Shown here: positions 52,415 through 63,068 of the stretch, piece by piece
How positions within the stretch are numbered: the stretch's first letter is position 1
Layout: every line of letters starts with the position of its first letter
Assembly (NCBI RefSeq): GCF_000340215.1
Contig: NW_006921535.1
Location: 5,573,528-5,637,527, forward strand
Source: Pseudocercospora fijiensis CIRAD86
Lineage: Eukaryota > Ascomycota > Dothideomycetes > Mycosphaerellales > Mycosphaerellaceae
DNA: 64,000 bases
Direction of reading: 5' to 3'
Notes under the pieces: generated by a model
The model's database searches: none
What the model saw: only the letters and a program-made list of their open reading frames with translations
What the model was told of the DNA's origin: nothing
Made by a program: the position numbers and the translations under genes

Positions 52415-54630
52415 ATGGAGGCCGTCATCAAGCAGCTGTATAGCGGCAAGGAAGACCGCCTTGGCAACTTCCAATGGCATACGGAGATGCCAGAGGTGCG
52501 ACCATCTCAGCTCTGCAGATGCGCTTGACTGTGCTAACCAGCTCATTTTAGGACCTTGGAGCGCCGGCCGAGGATTCAGAGAGCGAGAAGTTCGCCATCA
52601 TTGTGAGGCACCAGCGCGTCTACAATGATCCGAAGAAAGTTCTCGAGATCCACTCGATCTCGGTGCAGAGCCCTCTCCTGCGCGAGCTGCTTGCGGAGGT
52701 GCTCGAGGGATATCCAGGCGTGACGCCTGGATTGAAGAACCTCGAGTTCTCTGGTCGGTACGCCGACCTTCTTATTCTTCCACTCGTCCTGTACTACATG
52801 CTAATCGACACTGCACAGATGCGAGAGCCTCATCCATCGGTGGCCAGTCCTCCGTGCCAAAATTGCCGAGCTCGAGGACCAGCGCAAGCGTCCCAACGTC
52901 GACTCTGACCAGCTCTCCAAGCGCATCGAGCACGCCAATCTGCTGAACGGCCTGCTTGTTCAGGAGTTCTCCGATGTCGAAAAGTCGATGGGCGACATGG
53001 TGCAGAACCGTGTCATCACCTACGAGTAAGTTCATCCATTTCGACCTATCGACATGCCCCCTGCAATCTCCCAGACAGACGTTCACAACCAGACACTGCA
53101 TTTTCAACCCGCCGCTGACTTATGTTCCCTAGCCACCTGTGGGTCCTCTTCCATCCCAGCACCACAATCTACGCCAAGAGCGACAACCAGGACCGCGCAT
53201 TCCGTCTCCAGTCAAGCACATACGGCGCGGATAAAGACGGCACCCCCTGCTTCTGGCTGACATGCGTCTACGTCGACTACGACGGCCAGCGTTTCGGCAC
53301 ACAGCCCCACCGCATTGGCATCCAGAACTTCGAGGGCACTGCTCTGATCCAAAACCTCAGCGCATACCCGATTGACTTCCACGACGATGTCAAGGGCATT
53401 CAAGCAAAGCTGATCGAGCGAGGCGGAAAGGTCGAGGCACTGGCAGGCACACACTACCGCTCGTACAACGGCGTGGGCTGGCGCAAGAACGCGCTTTACG
53501 GAACGAAGGACAAGACGACTGTTTGCGGTCGAGTGGTCATTGACGGCTTCGGGTTCAATCGCTTCGCTCCGGACCAGGCAGTCTATGTCACCTCGTTCAA
53601 CGCCAAGCCGTCTTCTGCGGGCAAGCAGTCTCGAATCGATTTCCGGCGTGAATACGACGACGATGTGCTGGCCACCTTTGCAGCTACATTTCACGGTGGT
53701 GGAGGCATGCCCGCAGATGGTTTCTTCGAGACGAACGACAAGGAGCGCGCACCGTTGACAGAAGACCAGAAGATGCTGTGCTCGCCATTCGTGCGTGGCT
53801 ACGCCCTCCGCGAGAAGGTCTGGCTGAACTTCTTCGTCAACTGCGTCTCAGACAACACCTTTTCGGACGACGCATTCGACGCTCTGACTCTCCCCAAGGC
53901 ACAGAAGTCCTTGATCCTGGCCTTCTGCGAACACATGAAGACCGATGGCAGCAACTTCGACGATGTCATTGCCGGCAAGGGTCAAGGCCTTATCATTCTC
54001 CTGTCTGGTCCGCCAGGCGTTGGCAAGACGCTGACGGCAGAGTCGGTAGCCGAGCGCATGAAGGTGCCGCTCTTCATCATGGCTGCTGGCGACCTCGGCA
54101 TCAGCTCCGCCGACGTCGAGCACAAGCTGAACGACTGCCTCGCCATGTGCTCTCGCTGGAACGCCATCCTCCTTCTCGACGAAGCCGACATCTTCCTCGA
54201 GCAGCGCAACATGCACGAGCTCGAGCGCAACAAGCTCGTCTCCATCTTCCTCCGCGTTTTGGAATACTACCAAGGCATCATGTTCCTCACCACGAACCGC
54301 GTCGAGACTTTCGACACCGCCTTCGCATCGCGCATCCACCTCAGCTTGGAGTATCCGGAGCTGAACAAGAAGAGCAGGAAGGGCATTTGGGAGACGTTCC
54401 TGAAGCGACTGCCGGAACATAACATGAGTGAGAAGGAAGTCGAGAAGCTGGCCGAGAAGCAGTTGAATGGTAGAGAGATCAAGAACTTTCTCAAGTCGGC
54501 CCAGCTGCTGGCGAATTTCGAGAAGGAGGTCCTGGCATACCAGCATGTCGAGACGGTCATCGATACCATGGCCCATCTCCACAAGTCCAGCAAGGCATCG
54601 GATGAGGCCAAGGCCAGCATCTTCCAGTAA
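52415..54630 (+). CDS. AAA+ ATPase, four exons
   Basis: Exons are 52,415-52,495; 52,552-52,757; 52,819-53,025; and 53,133-54,630. Introns of 56, 61 and 107 nt all have GT..AG and CTAAC/CTAAT/CTGAC branch sites, and every junction keeps the frame (663 residues). The N-terminal 330 residues are the fungal domain usually found in this subgroup, with EFSGRCESLIHRWPVL restored by splicing, then VITYDHLWVLFHPST. The AAA module has Walker A SGPPGVGKT (54,004-54,030, about residue 457), Walker B ILLLDEADIF (about 54,168-54,197), sensor MFLTTNRVETFD and arginine-finger-like ASRIHLSLEYP, then a helical lid. Such proteins are known only as generic AAA ATPases of the BCS1/CDC48-like superfamily; substrate unknown. 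Duplicated sequence follows the stop. Confidence 0.85.
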
Positions 54631-54725
54631 GCGTCTTGAGCGCAGGATAGCATAGCATCGACACAGATGAGGCGAAGGCCAGCATCTTCCAGTAAGCGTC
54701 TTGAGCGCAGAATAGCATAGCATGG
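54601..54725 (+). repeat. 65-bp tandem duplication covering the AAA gene's stop codon
   Basis: gatgaggccaaggccagcat through the stop and following bases (54,601-54,665) is repeated, with a few changes, from 54,666. The second copy again includes 'cttccagtaa'. The first copy ends the protein; the second is untranslated. A recent local duplication. Confidence 0.9.
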
Positions 54726-54844
54726 CATCGACATGGATGACTGCGAGATAGCGTGAATACCATCGAATCGCAGAGAATCTCGCTCTGACCGCGTTCTGGC
54801 AATTGACCTGGAACGTCACCCGTAAGACGGGGAGGAGAGAGATC

Positions 54845-55880
54845 TCAACTCCTACTCTTCCTCTTCATACTATCCCGAACTCGTCTCAACAGACCACGAT
54901 CTTTTCCCTCGCCAGAAGTTCTGACACTCTCACGCCTCGAAACAGGTCGGCTTGCTTCACTGGGAGAAGCCAGACTTCGAACTGCGTTTGTAGACGTCGT
55001 GGGTATCGTTTTTGATACATCTCCTCTCTCTTTCGTCGTGGCGAGTATCTGTTCCCCTGGCACGGCTACTGGAGTCGATACCTTCGTAATCGCGCTGCCG
55101 ACTCGAGTATCTTCAGCCTTCTCTTCCTCTGCACGTCCTTCCATCCTCGATCCATCTCCCTCTTGATTCTTCTCCGGCTGCGATCTCGTCTTCAAAGTCG
55201 TAGCAGCGGCTCGAACTTCATAAAGCAAGCTATCATCCACAAACTCCTGACGATTTAGACTGGATCCTTCGACAGAGGAAGGCAATTCATCGTTCCCAGC
55301 ACTCGTTGTCATTCCCCCGACACCAAAAACATGCCTCAAACTCCCCTCCCTAGCTCTCCCTTCATAAAGCAACCCATCATCCACGAAATCCTGCCCTCTG
55401 AAACAAAATTCTTCCGATCCATCTTTCTTCTCTCCTTCCCTGGATGTCTCCTCCTCCTCCTCCTCCTCCATCTTTGTCGTCACAAATCCCGAATTCATCC
55501 TCGTCCTCAAATCGACACACATATCCCCATAGCGTGACTTTCGTGAAGAGAACGACGTGTCATGGCCAGAATCTCCATCCTGATTTGAAGGGAGAGCCGC
55601 AGGTCCTACCTCCTCGGTAGCTCTCTCATACAGATAAGATTGAGAAAGATCGTCGTCGTTGTCCGCAAGATCAACAGCTCCGAGCTGGCCGACCTCGTCC
55701 CGGGTTCCTGACATGGGCGAGAAAGGCTTCAACGGCTTCGGTCTTTCCAATTTCGGCTTTACCGGTGCGGGTAAAGGCTCGGTCTCGACAGGTCTATTGG
55801 TACTACTGTCTGCAGCAGTGGGTACGGAAAGAATCGAAGAGGAACTGTCTTCACGCTCATCGGCAGGAATCTCAATCTCA
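54845..55880 (-). CDS. Acidic disordered protein, or C-terminal exon of the neighbouring fusion gene
   Basis: A 345-codon open stretch with stop at 54,845. Its first in-frame codon in the unspliced reading is GTG, not ATG. The first internal ATG is 55,714 (MSGTRDEVGQ), which would give 289 residues. Alternatively an acceptor CCATATAG|TGAG at 55,883-55,881, with a TCTAAT branch upstream, joins in frame to a GTGAGC donor at 55,986, two bases into the last codon of the oxidoreductase gene; it would then be the tail of that protein. The content is Ser/Glu/Arg-rich and disordered. It holds an imperfect internal repeat (GQDFVDDGLLYEGRA and RQEFVDDSLLYEVRA) and a basic end (RVRDSMKRKSRS). No family recognised. 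Confidence 0.5.
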
Positions 55881-55982
55881 CTATATGGTATCACAAATTA
55901 GACCAGTACCAAATCACCCAAAAAAAAAATCCAATCTCCAACTTTTTCACATTAAAAAAAAGAATAAGAAACAGGGACCCGC

Positions 55983-58968
55983 TCACTTCTTCTCCTTCTC
56001 CAGATCCTTGTTCTGATCCTTCGCCCTATAAACATCGCCAGTCAAAGAAATCTCCAACTCTGTATTCCTCCCCCTCCCTTGCTCTTCCAATTTCCGAACC
56101 AGCGGTAAGACCTCTCGACCAAAATGTTCGATTTCTTCTTCATAGTGCAAAAACGCCGTCAAAATAATATTCACCCCCAAACTCTTGAGGAGAACGATGC
56201 GTTCGGCAATCTGTTCCTTGGTTCCGATCAACTTGGTCTTGAACCCGTCGTTGTATTGCACTAAATCTTCGAATTTGCTGTTCGCCCACATGCCGCTTTT
56301 GTTGGAAGTGGATGAACCGGCGTTCTGGACTTGTTGGCGGAAACCTTCGACGGCTTCGGCGTCGGCTTTGCCTTGGATTTCTTGGAGGACGCGGATGGCT
56401 TCTTCTTCGGTTTCGCGGCAGATGACGAAGGCGTTCAATGCGAAGCCGACTTCTCCTTCGCGGTTGTTCTTCTTCGCGCGCTCCTTGACGTCGCCGATCT
56501 GGCTCTGGAATCCTTCGAGAGTGTTGCCGTTCATGAAGTAGTAATCCGATACGGAGCCGGCGTTCTCCTTGGCATCGTCGGAGTTGCCTCCTTGGAAGAT
56601 CTCGGGGTATGGGCGGCCAGGCAGGTTGAGCGGCTTTGGCTTGAGTGGGTAATCGTGGAACTGGTAGAAGTCGCCTGTGAAAGAGAACTTCTCGTTGGTC
56701 CAAATGCCTTTCAAGCATTGGATGAATTCCTTCGAACGCCGGTAACGCTCAGCGTGGTCAAGCCACCACTGACCGATGGATGCGAACTGCGAAGATGGTC
56801 AGTGAATGAAGCCATGTTAGTTTATGCACGCTTACTTCAGCACGGAACCAACCAGATACTACATTGACGCATACGCGACCTTCGCAGTAATTGTCGATCG
56901 ATGCAATCTGCTTAGCAGCGACCGCTGGGTTCCAAGGACCTGGTAGAAGCGCAGCGATAACCTTCAGGCGCTCAGTCGACATCAGCAAAGCTTGTGAGAA
57001 TGACACAGGCTCGTGTTGGTTGTCGGCACCGTATCCAGCCATGAATCGGATCTGTGATAGAGCGTATTCAAAGCCAACCTGCTCTGCGATTCTCGCATAG
57101 CGAATGTTTGACTTGAGGTCCCAGGAGGTCCTCTGCTTGATCTTGGAGATGACGAGACCACCAGACACATTGGGCACCCAGTATGCGAAACGGACGCGGT
57201 CGGGGTCTGAATTCAGTGTGTCGGCATAGCTCAGGTCGTGGTGATCGTTCGACACAGCACCAATGCCATTGGGGACACTCCCATTCACAGGTGAGGCCGC
57301 TTCTCGCTTGTGATTCTCCTCGCCAACAGGAACAACCACTCGCTTGCCGCCAATCGTTCCAGTACGCAGGCGATCGAGCGCGTCGTTAATGCCTGCCAGA
57401 CCGCCCTCGGCAATCTCAACCTCAGGAAGTCGTAGAGAATGTGCTACCAGTAGATCCTCGAGCCATACAGACATGGCCTCGCCAACTTGTGGGAATTCGT
57501 GGAATGCCTTGATCGGCACTTGGTGATGCACGACTCCGCGGCCAACGCTCTTCGGCATGCCATTCAGGCCAAGAAGATGAGAGTTGAGGCCGCTGTCGGA
57601 TTGAGTGAGAGCGTCTTGCAATGATGTGGCAGAGTCCTTGCCGTTGCAATCAATGCCGAAGCGAAGTTTGCCCCCAGTCACGGCCTTTAAAATGTCGACG
57701 GCGCGCTTGTCATCGTACTTGTCAACCAAAAAGTCGGCTCCAAGCTCAGAAAGGCGTGGTCCACCTCTGGCGATATCTGCGATGCATGCAACCTTCAGGC
57801 CTGCCAGCTTTGCGATTTGAAGGGCAAGCTGGCCGGTCATGCTGTTTGCACCCCAGATCGCGAGCCATTCGCCAGGCTGTGGCCGCTCAGACTGAGCGAT
57901 GCCGCCAAAGATCTCATTTCTGATGTCTTCGGGCACGTCGCGAGGATCGAGTTGCTTGGTCAGGCTGAAGAGATCCGGTCCTCTCGGGCCATTCCTCAGG
58001 TTTGTGAGGTCAAGGCCAAAGCTGATGCCGAGAGCAACAGTAGCGGCCACGTAGGCCACGCCGAGTGCTGCAGCCTCTTTCACGCTGACGCCTTGTGGTA
58101 TCCTTGTGACATTGTAGTCTGTCGTGACGACGTACTCTTGATATGCTGCCTTCCTGACATCGCGGTAGTCGGTCGATGGACCGAACACCACGTCTCCCTG
58201 CTGAATGCGGCTGCTGTTTCGTGGAGCTCTGACCACAATGCCGGCAAAGTCTCGCCCGTTGATCCAGGGATAGCTCGGCTGGCTGAAGCCATAGTCTGCC
58301 CCCTTCCAGTCGACCGGGTTCAGTCCAATGGCGAGGACTTGAATCAAGATCTCGCGATCACCCTTCAGGTCTGGGATGTCTTTCGACTTCTCCAGCTTGT
58401 ACTTCTGTCTGGGACCATGCAGCAGGAGCAGATCTTGCTGTGGTGCGTCGAGTCGCAGGAATTCGTCGTTGGGTGGTGGGGACTCAGCGCCGTTCGAGGA
58501 GCCATTCGTGTAGCCATTGCCGTGCGCATGTGAGTAGCCGTTCGTGCCGTTCGTGGTTGGACTGGCGGCGCCACTGAGGCTGGAGAAGGACTTTGACGAA
58601 TGCCCATTCGTCCTCCCACAGGCGGAGTCGGGCCTGAGGGAGAGGAAGGGCGAGTTGCTAAATGTTGACGGCATTGCTATGTGTACTGCGAGACCAATCG
58701 CCGTGGCCAAGAGAAAGAGAGCGAGAGCAGTAATGAGAGGAGCTCTGAGGTCAGGATGGGTAGTGATCCAAACCCACTCCAACGCAGGGTGCATCAACCG
58801 CTGATATGTATGCCAGAGGGCCCGGGTGGTCAGTTTCCGGGAAGGCCTGGCAACTTGGGCAGGCCGGTCAGCTGGTCCAATGCTATGACAGCATCGTTGG
58901 CGTTGCCGTTGTGCTCGAGCGCCAGTGGAAGAAGCATGTTTCGGAAAAAATCCAATGGACCATGGCAT
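55983..58968 (-). CDS. Fusion of MDR dehydrogenase/reductase and luciferase-like FMN monooxygenase
   Basis: Exon 1 is 58,968-56,836. A 49-nt intron 56,835-56,787 follows (GTAAGC, ACTAACAT branch, TTCGCAG; phase 0). Exon 2 is 56,786-55,983. Total 978 residues, or 920 if the ATG at 58,794 is used, which puts a membrane helix (LITALALFLLATAIGLAVHI) close to the N-terminus. Then comes a medium-chain reductase: GroES-like ILIQVLAIGLNPVDWKG and YPWINGRDFAGIVV, and nucleotide-binding WGANSMTGQLALQIAKLAG. After a Ser/Asn/Gly linker, with no stop or ATG, follows the luciferase-like part: FAYWVPNVSGG, SIRQ-type loop, CVNVVSGWFRAE|FASIGQWW, PEIFQGGNSDDAKENA, SVSDYYFMNGNT. This resembles FMN-dependent sulfone or alkanesulfonate monooxygenases (SfnG/SsuD type). 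The MDR half resembles quinone or enoyl reductases and might supply reduced cofactor; that is inference. It could also be two genes with a lost boundary. Confidence 0.75.
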
Positions 58969-60219
58969 TTGGGTCCGAGGTGGTGATGGCGTGCTCGATT
59001 CCCCGCCACCTTGTGCCAGAGTGCTGAAAGCCTAATGCATGTGACTTGGCCTCAGCATACAAATCACGAGCACGTCAACGATCCTTGCCTTGCACCATTG
59101 CGAGTGACAAATGGCATGGGTTTCCGCCCAACATATGCCTTTTTTGGCCTCGTTGTCGTGCTCAGGACGTGGAGAAGGTCCGGCCAACAAGCGCTGGCCG
59201 AGTGGCCGCGCAGTAGAGATGGATGTGGGTATTGCATCCATATCAGCCTCTACTTCGGAGTTCCTCGCCTCTTCAAACGACTAGTTATATCCGGTGGCCT
59301 GACATACCGATAGCCCGGTCCCAATGAGCCGAGGCAGTGGTACTTCGCCTGTTGCACGCGCAGATGGCGTCCTTTTCTCGTTCGTTGCTTCGATACCCGC
59401 GGCTTCGTCCTCGCCTGTTCCTGGGCCCGGCCCCAAATGCCGTCCCCCATTGGACCCTGGGCCCCCCAATGATTCCTTCAGCCGCTGACCGGATTGGCAA
59501 AAATGTAGAACATGCTGGGATCGTGAAGGGGGTGCGTGAGTGGGAGTTGGCTGGTGTTTGGCTTCACAAAGTCTTGGCACACCAAGCACCGACCTCGCTT
59601 TGACCACAGGAACTGCCTTTGTGCGAACAGACATGTGAAAAGGCCGGCTGAGTATGGCATTTCAACATCCTCTTGAAAGTCCTGTTCCATTGGTACATTC
59701 GGCGAGACTTGGGTCGTTTTCACATACGACTGCTTGCCTATATACGCAAAATCTGCACCACAGACCTCAGACCTCAGACCCGTCGACAATGACGACTTTC
59801 TGCTCCGAATTTACGAACGTCTCAAGAGTACGACCATCGCCCTCTGCATCGCAAATCTGCTAGGAGCAGCAAGCGTGGAACTGCACAGACAGTCTGGAAA
59901 TACGCCAATGTACAACCACACGAGTCCCGAAGCGTAAGAACAATGACCCCATTCACGTGCGAGCAAGGCAAGCCCGAAGACGATCACGAGATATTCACGA
60001 GCGTCGACAATAGCCAAGACGCACATGCTGCCTCCGAGCTTGAGCGGCCCGCAGCGAGGTTGGTCAATGCTCAACATGCTGCCTACAAGTAGCGACTGCA
60101 GCCGGCTATCATCACCTGTCGACCATCAACCCCTTCAAGACCAGCTCCAGCTCCAAACAGCCTCGATCCTAAGAAGCCTCGGAGCGACGCACTTACAACA
60201 CACCCTCTTTGCGCCCAGC
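58969..60219. other. Intergenic region without a supported gene
   Basis: Short ATG frames on both strands (up to about 100 codons, for example plus 59,011-59,313) have no recognisable features. The right end is the 5' flank of the F-box-like gene. Confidence 0.4.
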
Positions 60220-60975
60220 ATGGCATTCCAAAAGCTATCAAAGGAGTCAGCAAAGGTCAGCGCACCTCACGAGCTTGACGAATATGAATACTAACAGCCT
60301 TGCAGCTCCTCTCTGAGCTTAAGAACGCTAAAATCCTCAAAGCCAAGGAAAAGAAGGCCTTGCGCGAGAAGACCAAGCGCAAAGCTTTACTCAAGGACTC
60401 GAAGGTCGTCGCGCTCCCTCACCTACCCCTCGAGATATGGTACACCATTGGAAAATTCGCCATCGATGCAGAAGACGAGATCTCGAACCGCTGGAGCAAG
60501 GATAAGAGGGAACAGAACGCACTCATGCGCCAACCTGGCATCACTCGGGTATGTAAGCGACTGCTCCATCGACCTCGCCACTGCTAACACTCCACAGACT
60601 TGCAAGCTGCTCCGTGACGAGCTCCTCCCATACTGGTACGCCACGAAGGCCACATGCGAGCTCTGGGAATTCTCCTTTTCGTGGGCCGATCTCAATATTC
60701 CGCAATGGCTGCGTATGATCGGTCCAGAGGCACGGAGGCGATTAGGAAGAGCGTATCTGCTTTTAAGAGAACCGGGACACACCGACTCCATCAATCAGCT
60801 GCTGGGACGGAAGAAGCACAAGAGCAAGATCCCCTTCACCCTTTCTGAAGCTGTGCCCTGGAAATGGAGTGACCACAAGCACCGCCGGCTTTACAAGAAC
60901 CAGCTGCCCACGCCCGATGATCTCCGATTCGCCGTTGGGCGTTTCCGGTGGATGCGTAAAGTCACCTTCACGTAG
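60220..60975 (+). CDS. F-box-like protein, three exons
   Basis: Exon 1 is 60,220-60,255, intron 60,256-60,305 (GTCAGC, ACTAAC, TTGCAG). Exon 2 is 60,306-60,548, intron 60,549-60,597 (GTATGT, TGCTAAC, CCACAG). Exon 3 is 60,598-60,975. Both junctions are phase 0, giving 218 residues. After a Lys-rich helix (KILKAKEKKALREKTKRK) comes LPHLPLEIWYTIGKFAID, which matches the start of an F-box (LPxEIWxxI), the Skp1-binding motif of ubiquitin ligase adaptors. A conserved-looking middle (TRTCKLLRDELLPYWYATK, which in many fungal proteins follows the F-box) and a short C-terminus (FAVGRFRWMRKVTF) follow. No substrate domain is visible. An ATG at 60,025 in frame would add 65 residues. It lies tail to tail with the truncated GMC gene. 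Confidence 0.7.
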
Positions 60976-61276
60976 ATCAGAAGGGTCAAAGGCGAGCACG
61001 ACAAGGGTGGCATTTCCTCTCGTTCGTTCGCACACTTGCCCCCTGCATTTTCTCCACGGCGACGACATGTCAAAACCATCACATCTATGCGACGACCTGG
61101 AAGCTCTCGCGCCTCTTCGTATAGTGAGCTGCGACCTACTCAGCCGTGAGCTGAACCTATAGAAGGCAAAAAAGCATGATACTGGATAAAGGCATATGTA
61201 GATCCAAATCCCAATACAATAACCCCAGAGCGGGAAAATCCACACCTCTCCCCTGCCCCTCCCACCCCCAACTCCC

Positions 61277-61575
61277 AATCAACACCCATCTCCCCCTCCC
61301 CCTTCCCATTCTCCAGCTGTGTGGGGGATTATGTCAGCATTGGTGGACTCGGCGCGGAATGCAAGCAACGCAGTACCTTCGAGGACGGCAACGGTAACGT
61401 CTGGATTTTCGCTGAGACGGGCAGCGACGGTCAAGCCGGCAGTGCCTCCGCCTATGATGCTGTATGCTGTGAGCAAAGTAGTGATCAAGCTTGGCGCAGC
61501 ATTCGTTACTCACACGTAGTCGAATGTCTCCGCGAAGCTTCTCGCCGCCAGCAGGATGATAGACAAGAAGAGCAT
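61277..61575 (-). pseudogene. GMC oxidoreductase 5' fragment (signal peptide and FAD motif), truncated
   Basis: GMC enzymes are secreted flavin oxidoreductases (glucose oxidase, aryl-alcohol oxidase). Exon 1 is 61,575-61,514: signal peptide MLFLSIILLAARSFA and ETFDY. The 54-nt intron 61,513-61,460 is GTGAGT..ATACAG. Exon 2 is 61,459-61,377: the FAD-binding VIIGGGTAGLTVAARLSE and VTVAVLEG. The intron 61,376-61,317 is GTACTG..CACACAG with a TGCTGAC branch. Exon 3 starts EAGEW, so splicing restores the hallmark VLE-AGE, but then runs through Gly codons into a TGA near 61,277. The following sequence is not GMC-like. A full protein is about 600 residues; only about 60 are present. The start and introns look intact, so the loss of the rest was probably a deletion or rearrangement at about 61,300. 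Confidence 0.7.
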
Positions 61576-63068
61576 GTTGAGGTCGATTTGAACAAGGTGA
61601 ACGGCGAAAGATTGGTAGCACACTTACCTATAAGAAGTAAGAGCATAGGATCATATACTACTGCTTGAGCAGAGATGCAGATGATCGCACTGCTTTCCAC
61701 TTCTTTGAGCGATATGCAGCTGCACTGGTATAAACATCTCTTCACGAAGGAGCTGAGCTGGAGGCGGTGTCCGCTGTTTGACATCCTCAGAGGCAATGAC
61801 AGACGGCGATACTGTCCACGATATTCCATGGATCCAGAAGCGTCTGCTAACTTATGCACCTCTTTTCATTTACCATGCTCTTTCGTCTGGAAGATCGCAA
61901 GTCGCGTCTCCTTTCTCCTGGATTCCGTCAAGCCGAGGAATCAGCACTGCCGCAACGATGTCCGACTGAATGAGGGGAACGGCTGGTTTTCGTCGTCGTA
62001 AGTCGTGGCTGGCGTTTCTTCTGCCCATGCTTTTCTCAGGCTAATCGAGCGAGTGAATGATTGGTGTTGTCTGCGGCAATTCTGTGAAACGGAGCTTCAC
62101 GCTCAGCTCGAGCATTGAGCCTCATCACGTGGAAGGCTTGTTGAGAATGGATACGCGGCTTGCCGATGGTGCCGGAAGCTTGGGCATCCCGAAAAAAAAA
62201 ACACAGCCACGATCTTTTACGGGACAGTCGAGGCTTGAAACGATGGCGCTTCGTGGGAGTGTTCTCGAATTGGAAGCTGGCTACAGTAGTGGTAGTTCTA
62301 TCCCCTGAGTACATCCGAAATCTATACATGTACCCAAAGAAGGTGACATGGAAGGAATGTACATAGAACTCGTATTCTGCTCGGCCTCGGCGCGGAAAAC
62401 TCGCTCGCATTCGGGCAGTGTTTCTATTTGTCCTATAGCGGGGACAGAACTTAGATTAATTAGCAAGCTGTAGCAGATCGATAGATGCTTGTTATAGAGA
62501 TCGAAAATGAGGCGGATAGAGGTAGTATATACAATACCTAACTATAAGGGACGAAAAGTATAGAGTAGAAAGTAGGCAATCTGATAATAGATAAGGTGGG
62601 AGGCGTCATCAGGGCCCGGGCCAGACAATAATGCCAAGCAGAACTGCGCCTGGGATCAGTTCTTAACATTTTTAGGCTACTGTAGTTCTAGAATAGCGCG
62701 TGGACGACTTTGGCTGGGTGGTGAACGGCCACACGGTGCCGCTGACATCCAGTGGTAGCACTACGGGAGCAGGCAGATCTCGTCCCACCCGGCAGCACAG
62801 CTCTTCCTTTCCCTCTCCCATTATTCTGCATTCGCGGCTTTTGCTCTGGGGGCGTACGATTGCTGTACGAGATACTGTCGCTTCTGCTTCTGGCTACTAG
62901 AATACCTACACTTCTTGGACATTCTTGGCGATTTTGTATGTGTATGGTGAGTGCTTGAATTGGACGCACGCCACCACTCTTCAGCATCTTTGCCCGAGCC
63001 CGAAGCTGTTCAACCACCCTACGCCGACTCAACCCGCTTCACTTCACGCTTTCCATGACACCTACGCA
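61576..63068. other. Intergenic region, partly TA-rich
   Basis: No supported gene. A TA-richer patch at 62,460-62,640 resembles mild RIP. The last 350 bp before 63,069 should be promoter and 5' UTR of the ML-like/TRP gene. Confidence 0.4.

Noticed and set aside
59011..59313. 100-codon plus-strand ORF
   Set aside because: No recognisable motif, splice context or codon bias to support a gene.
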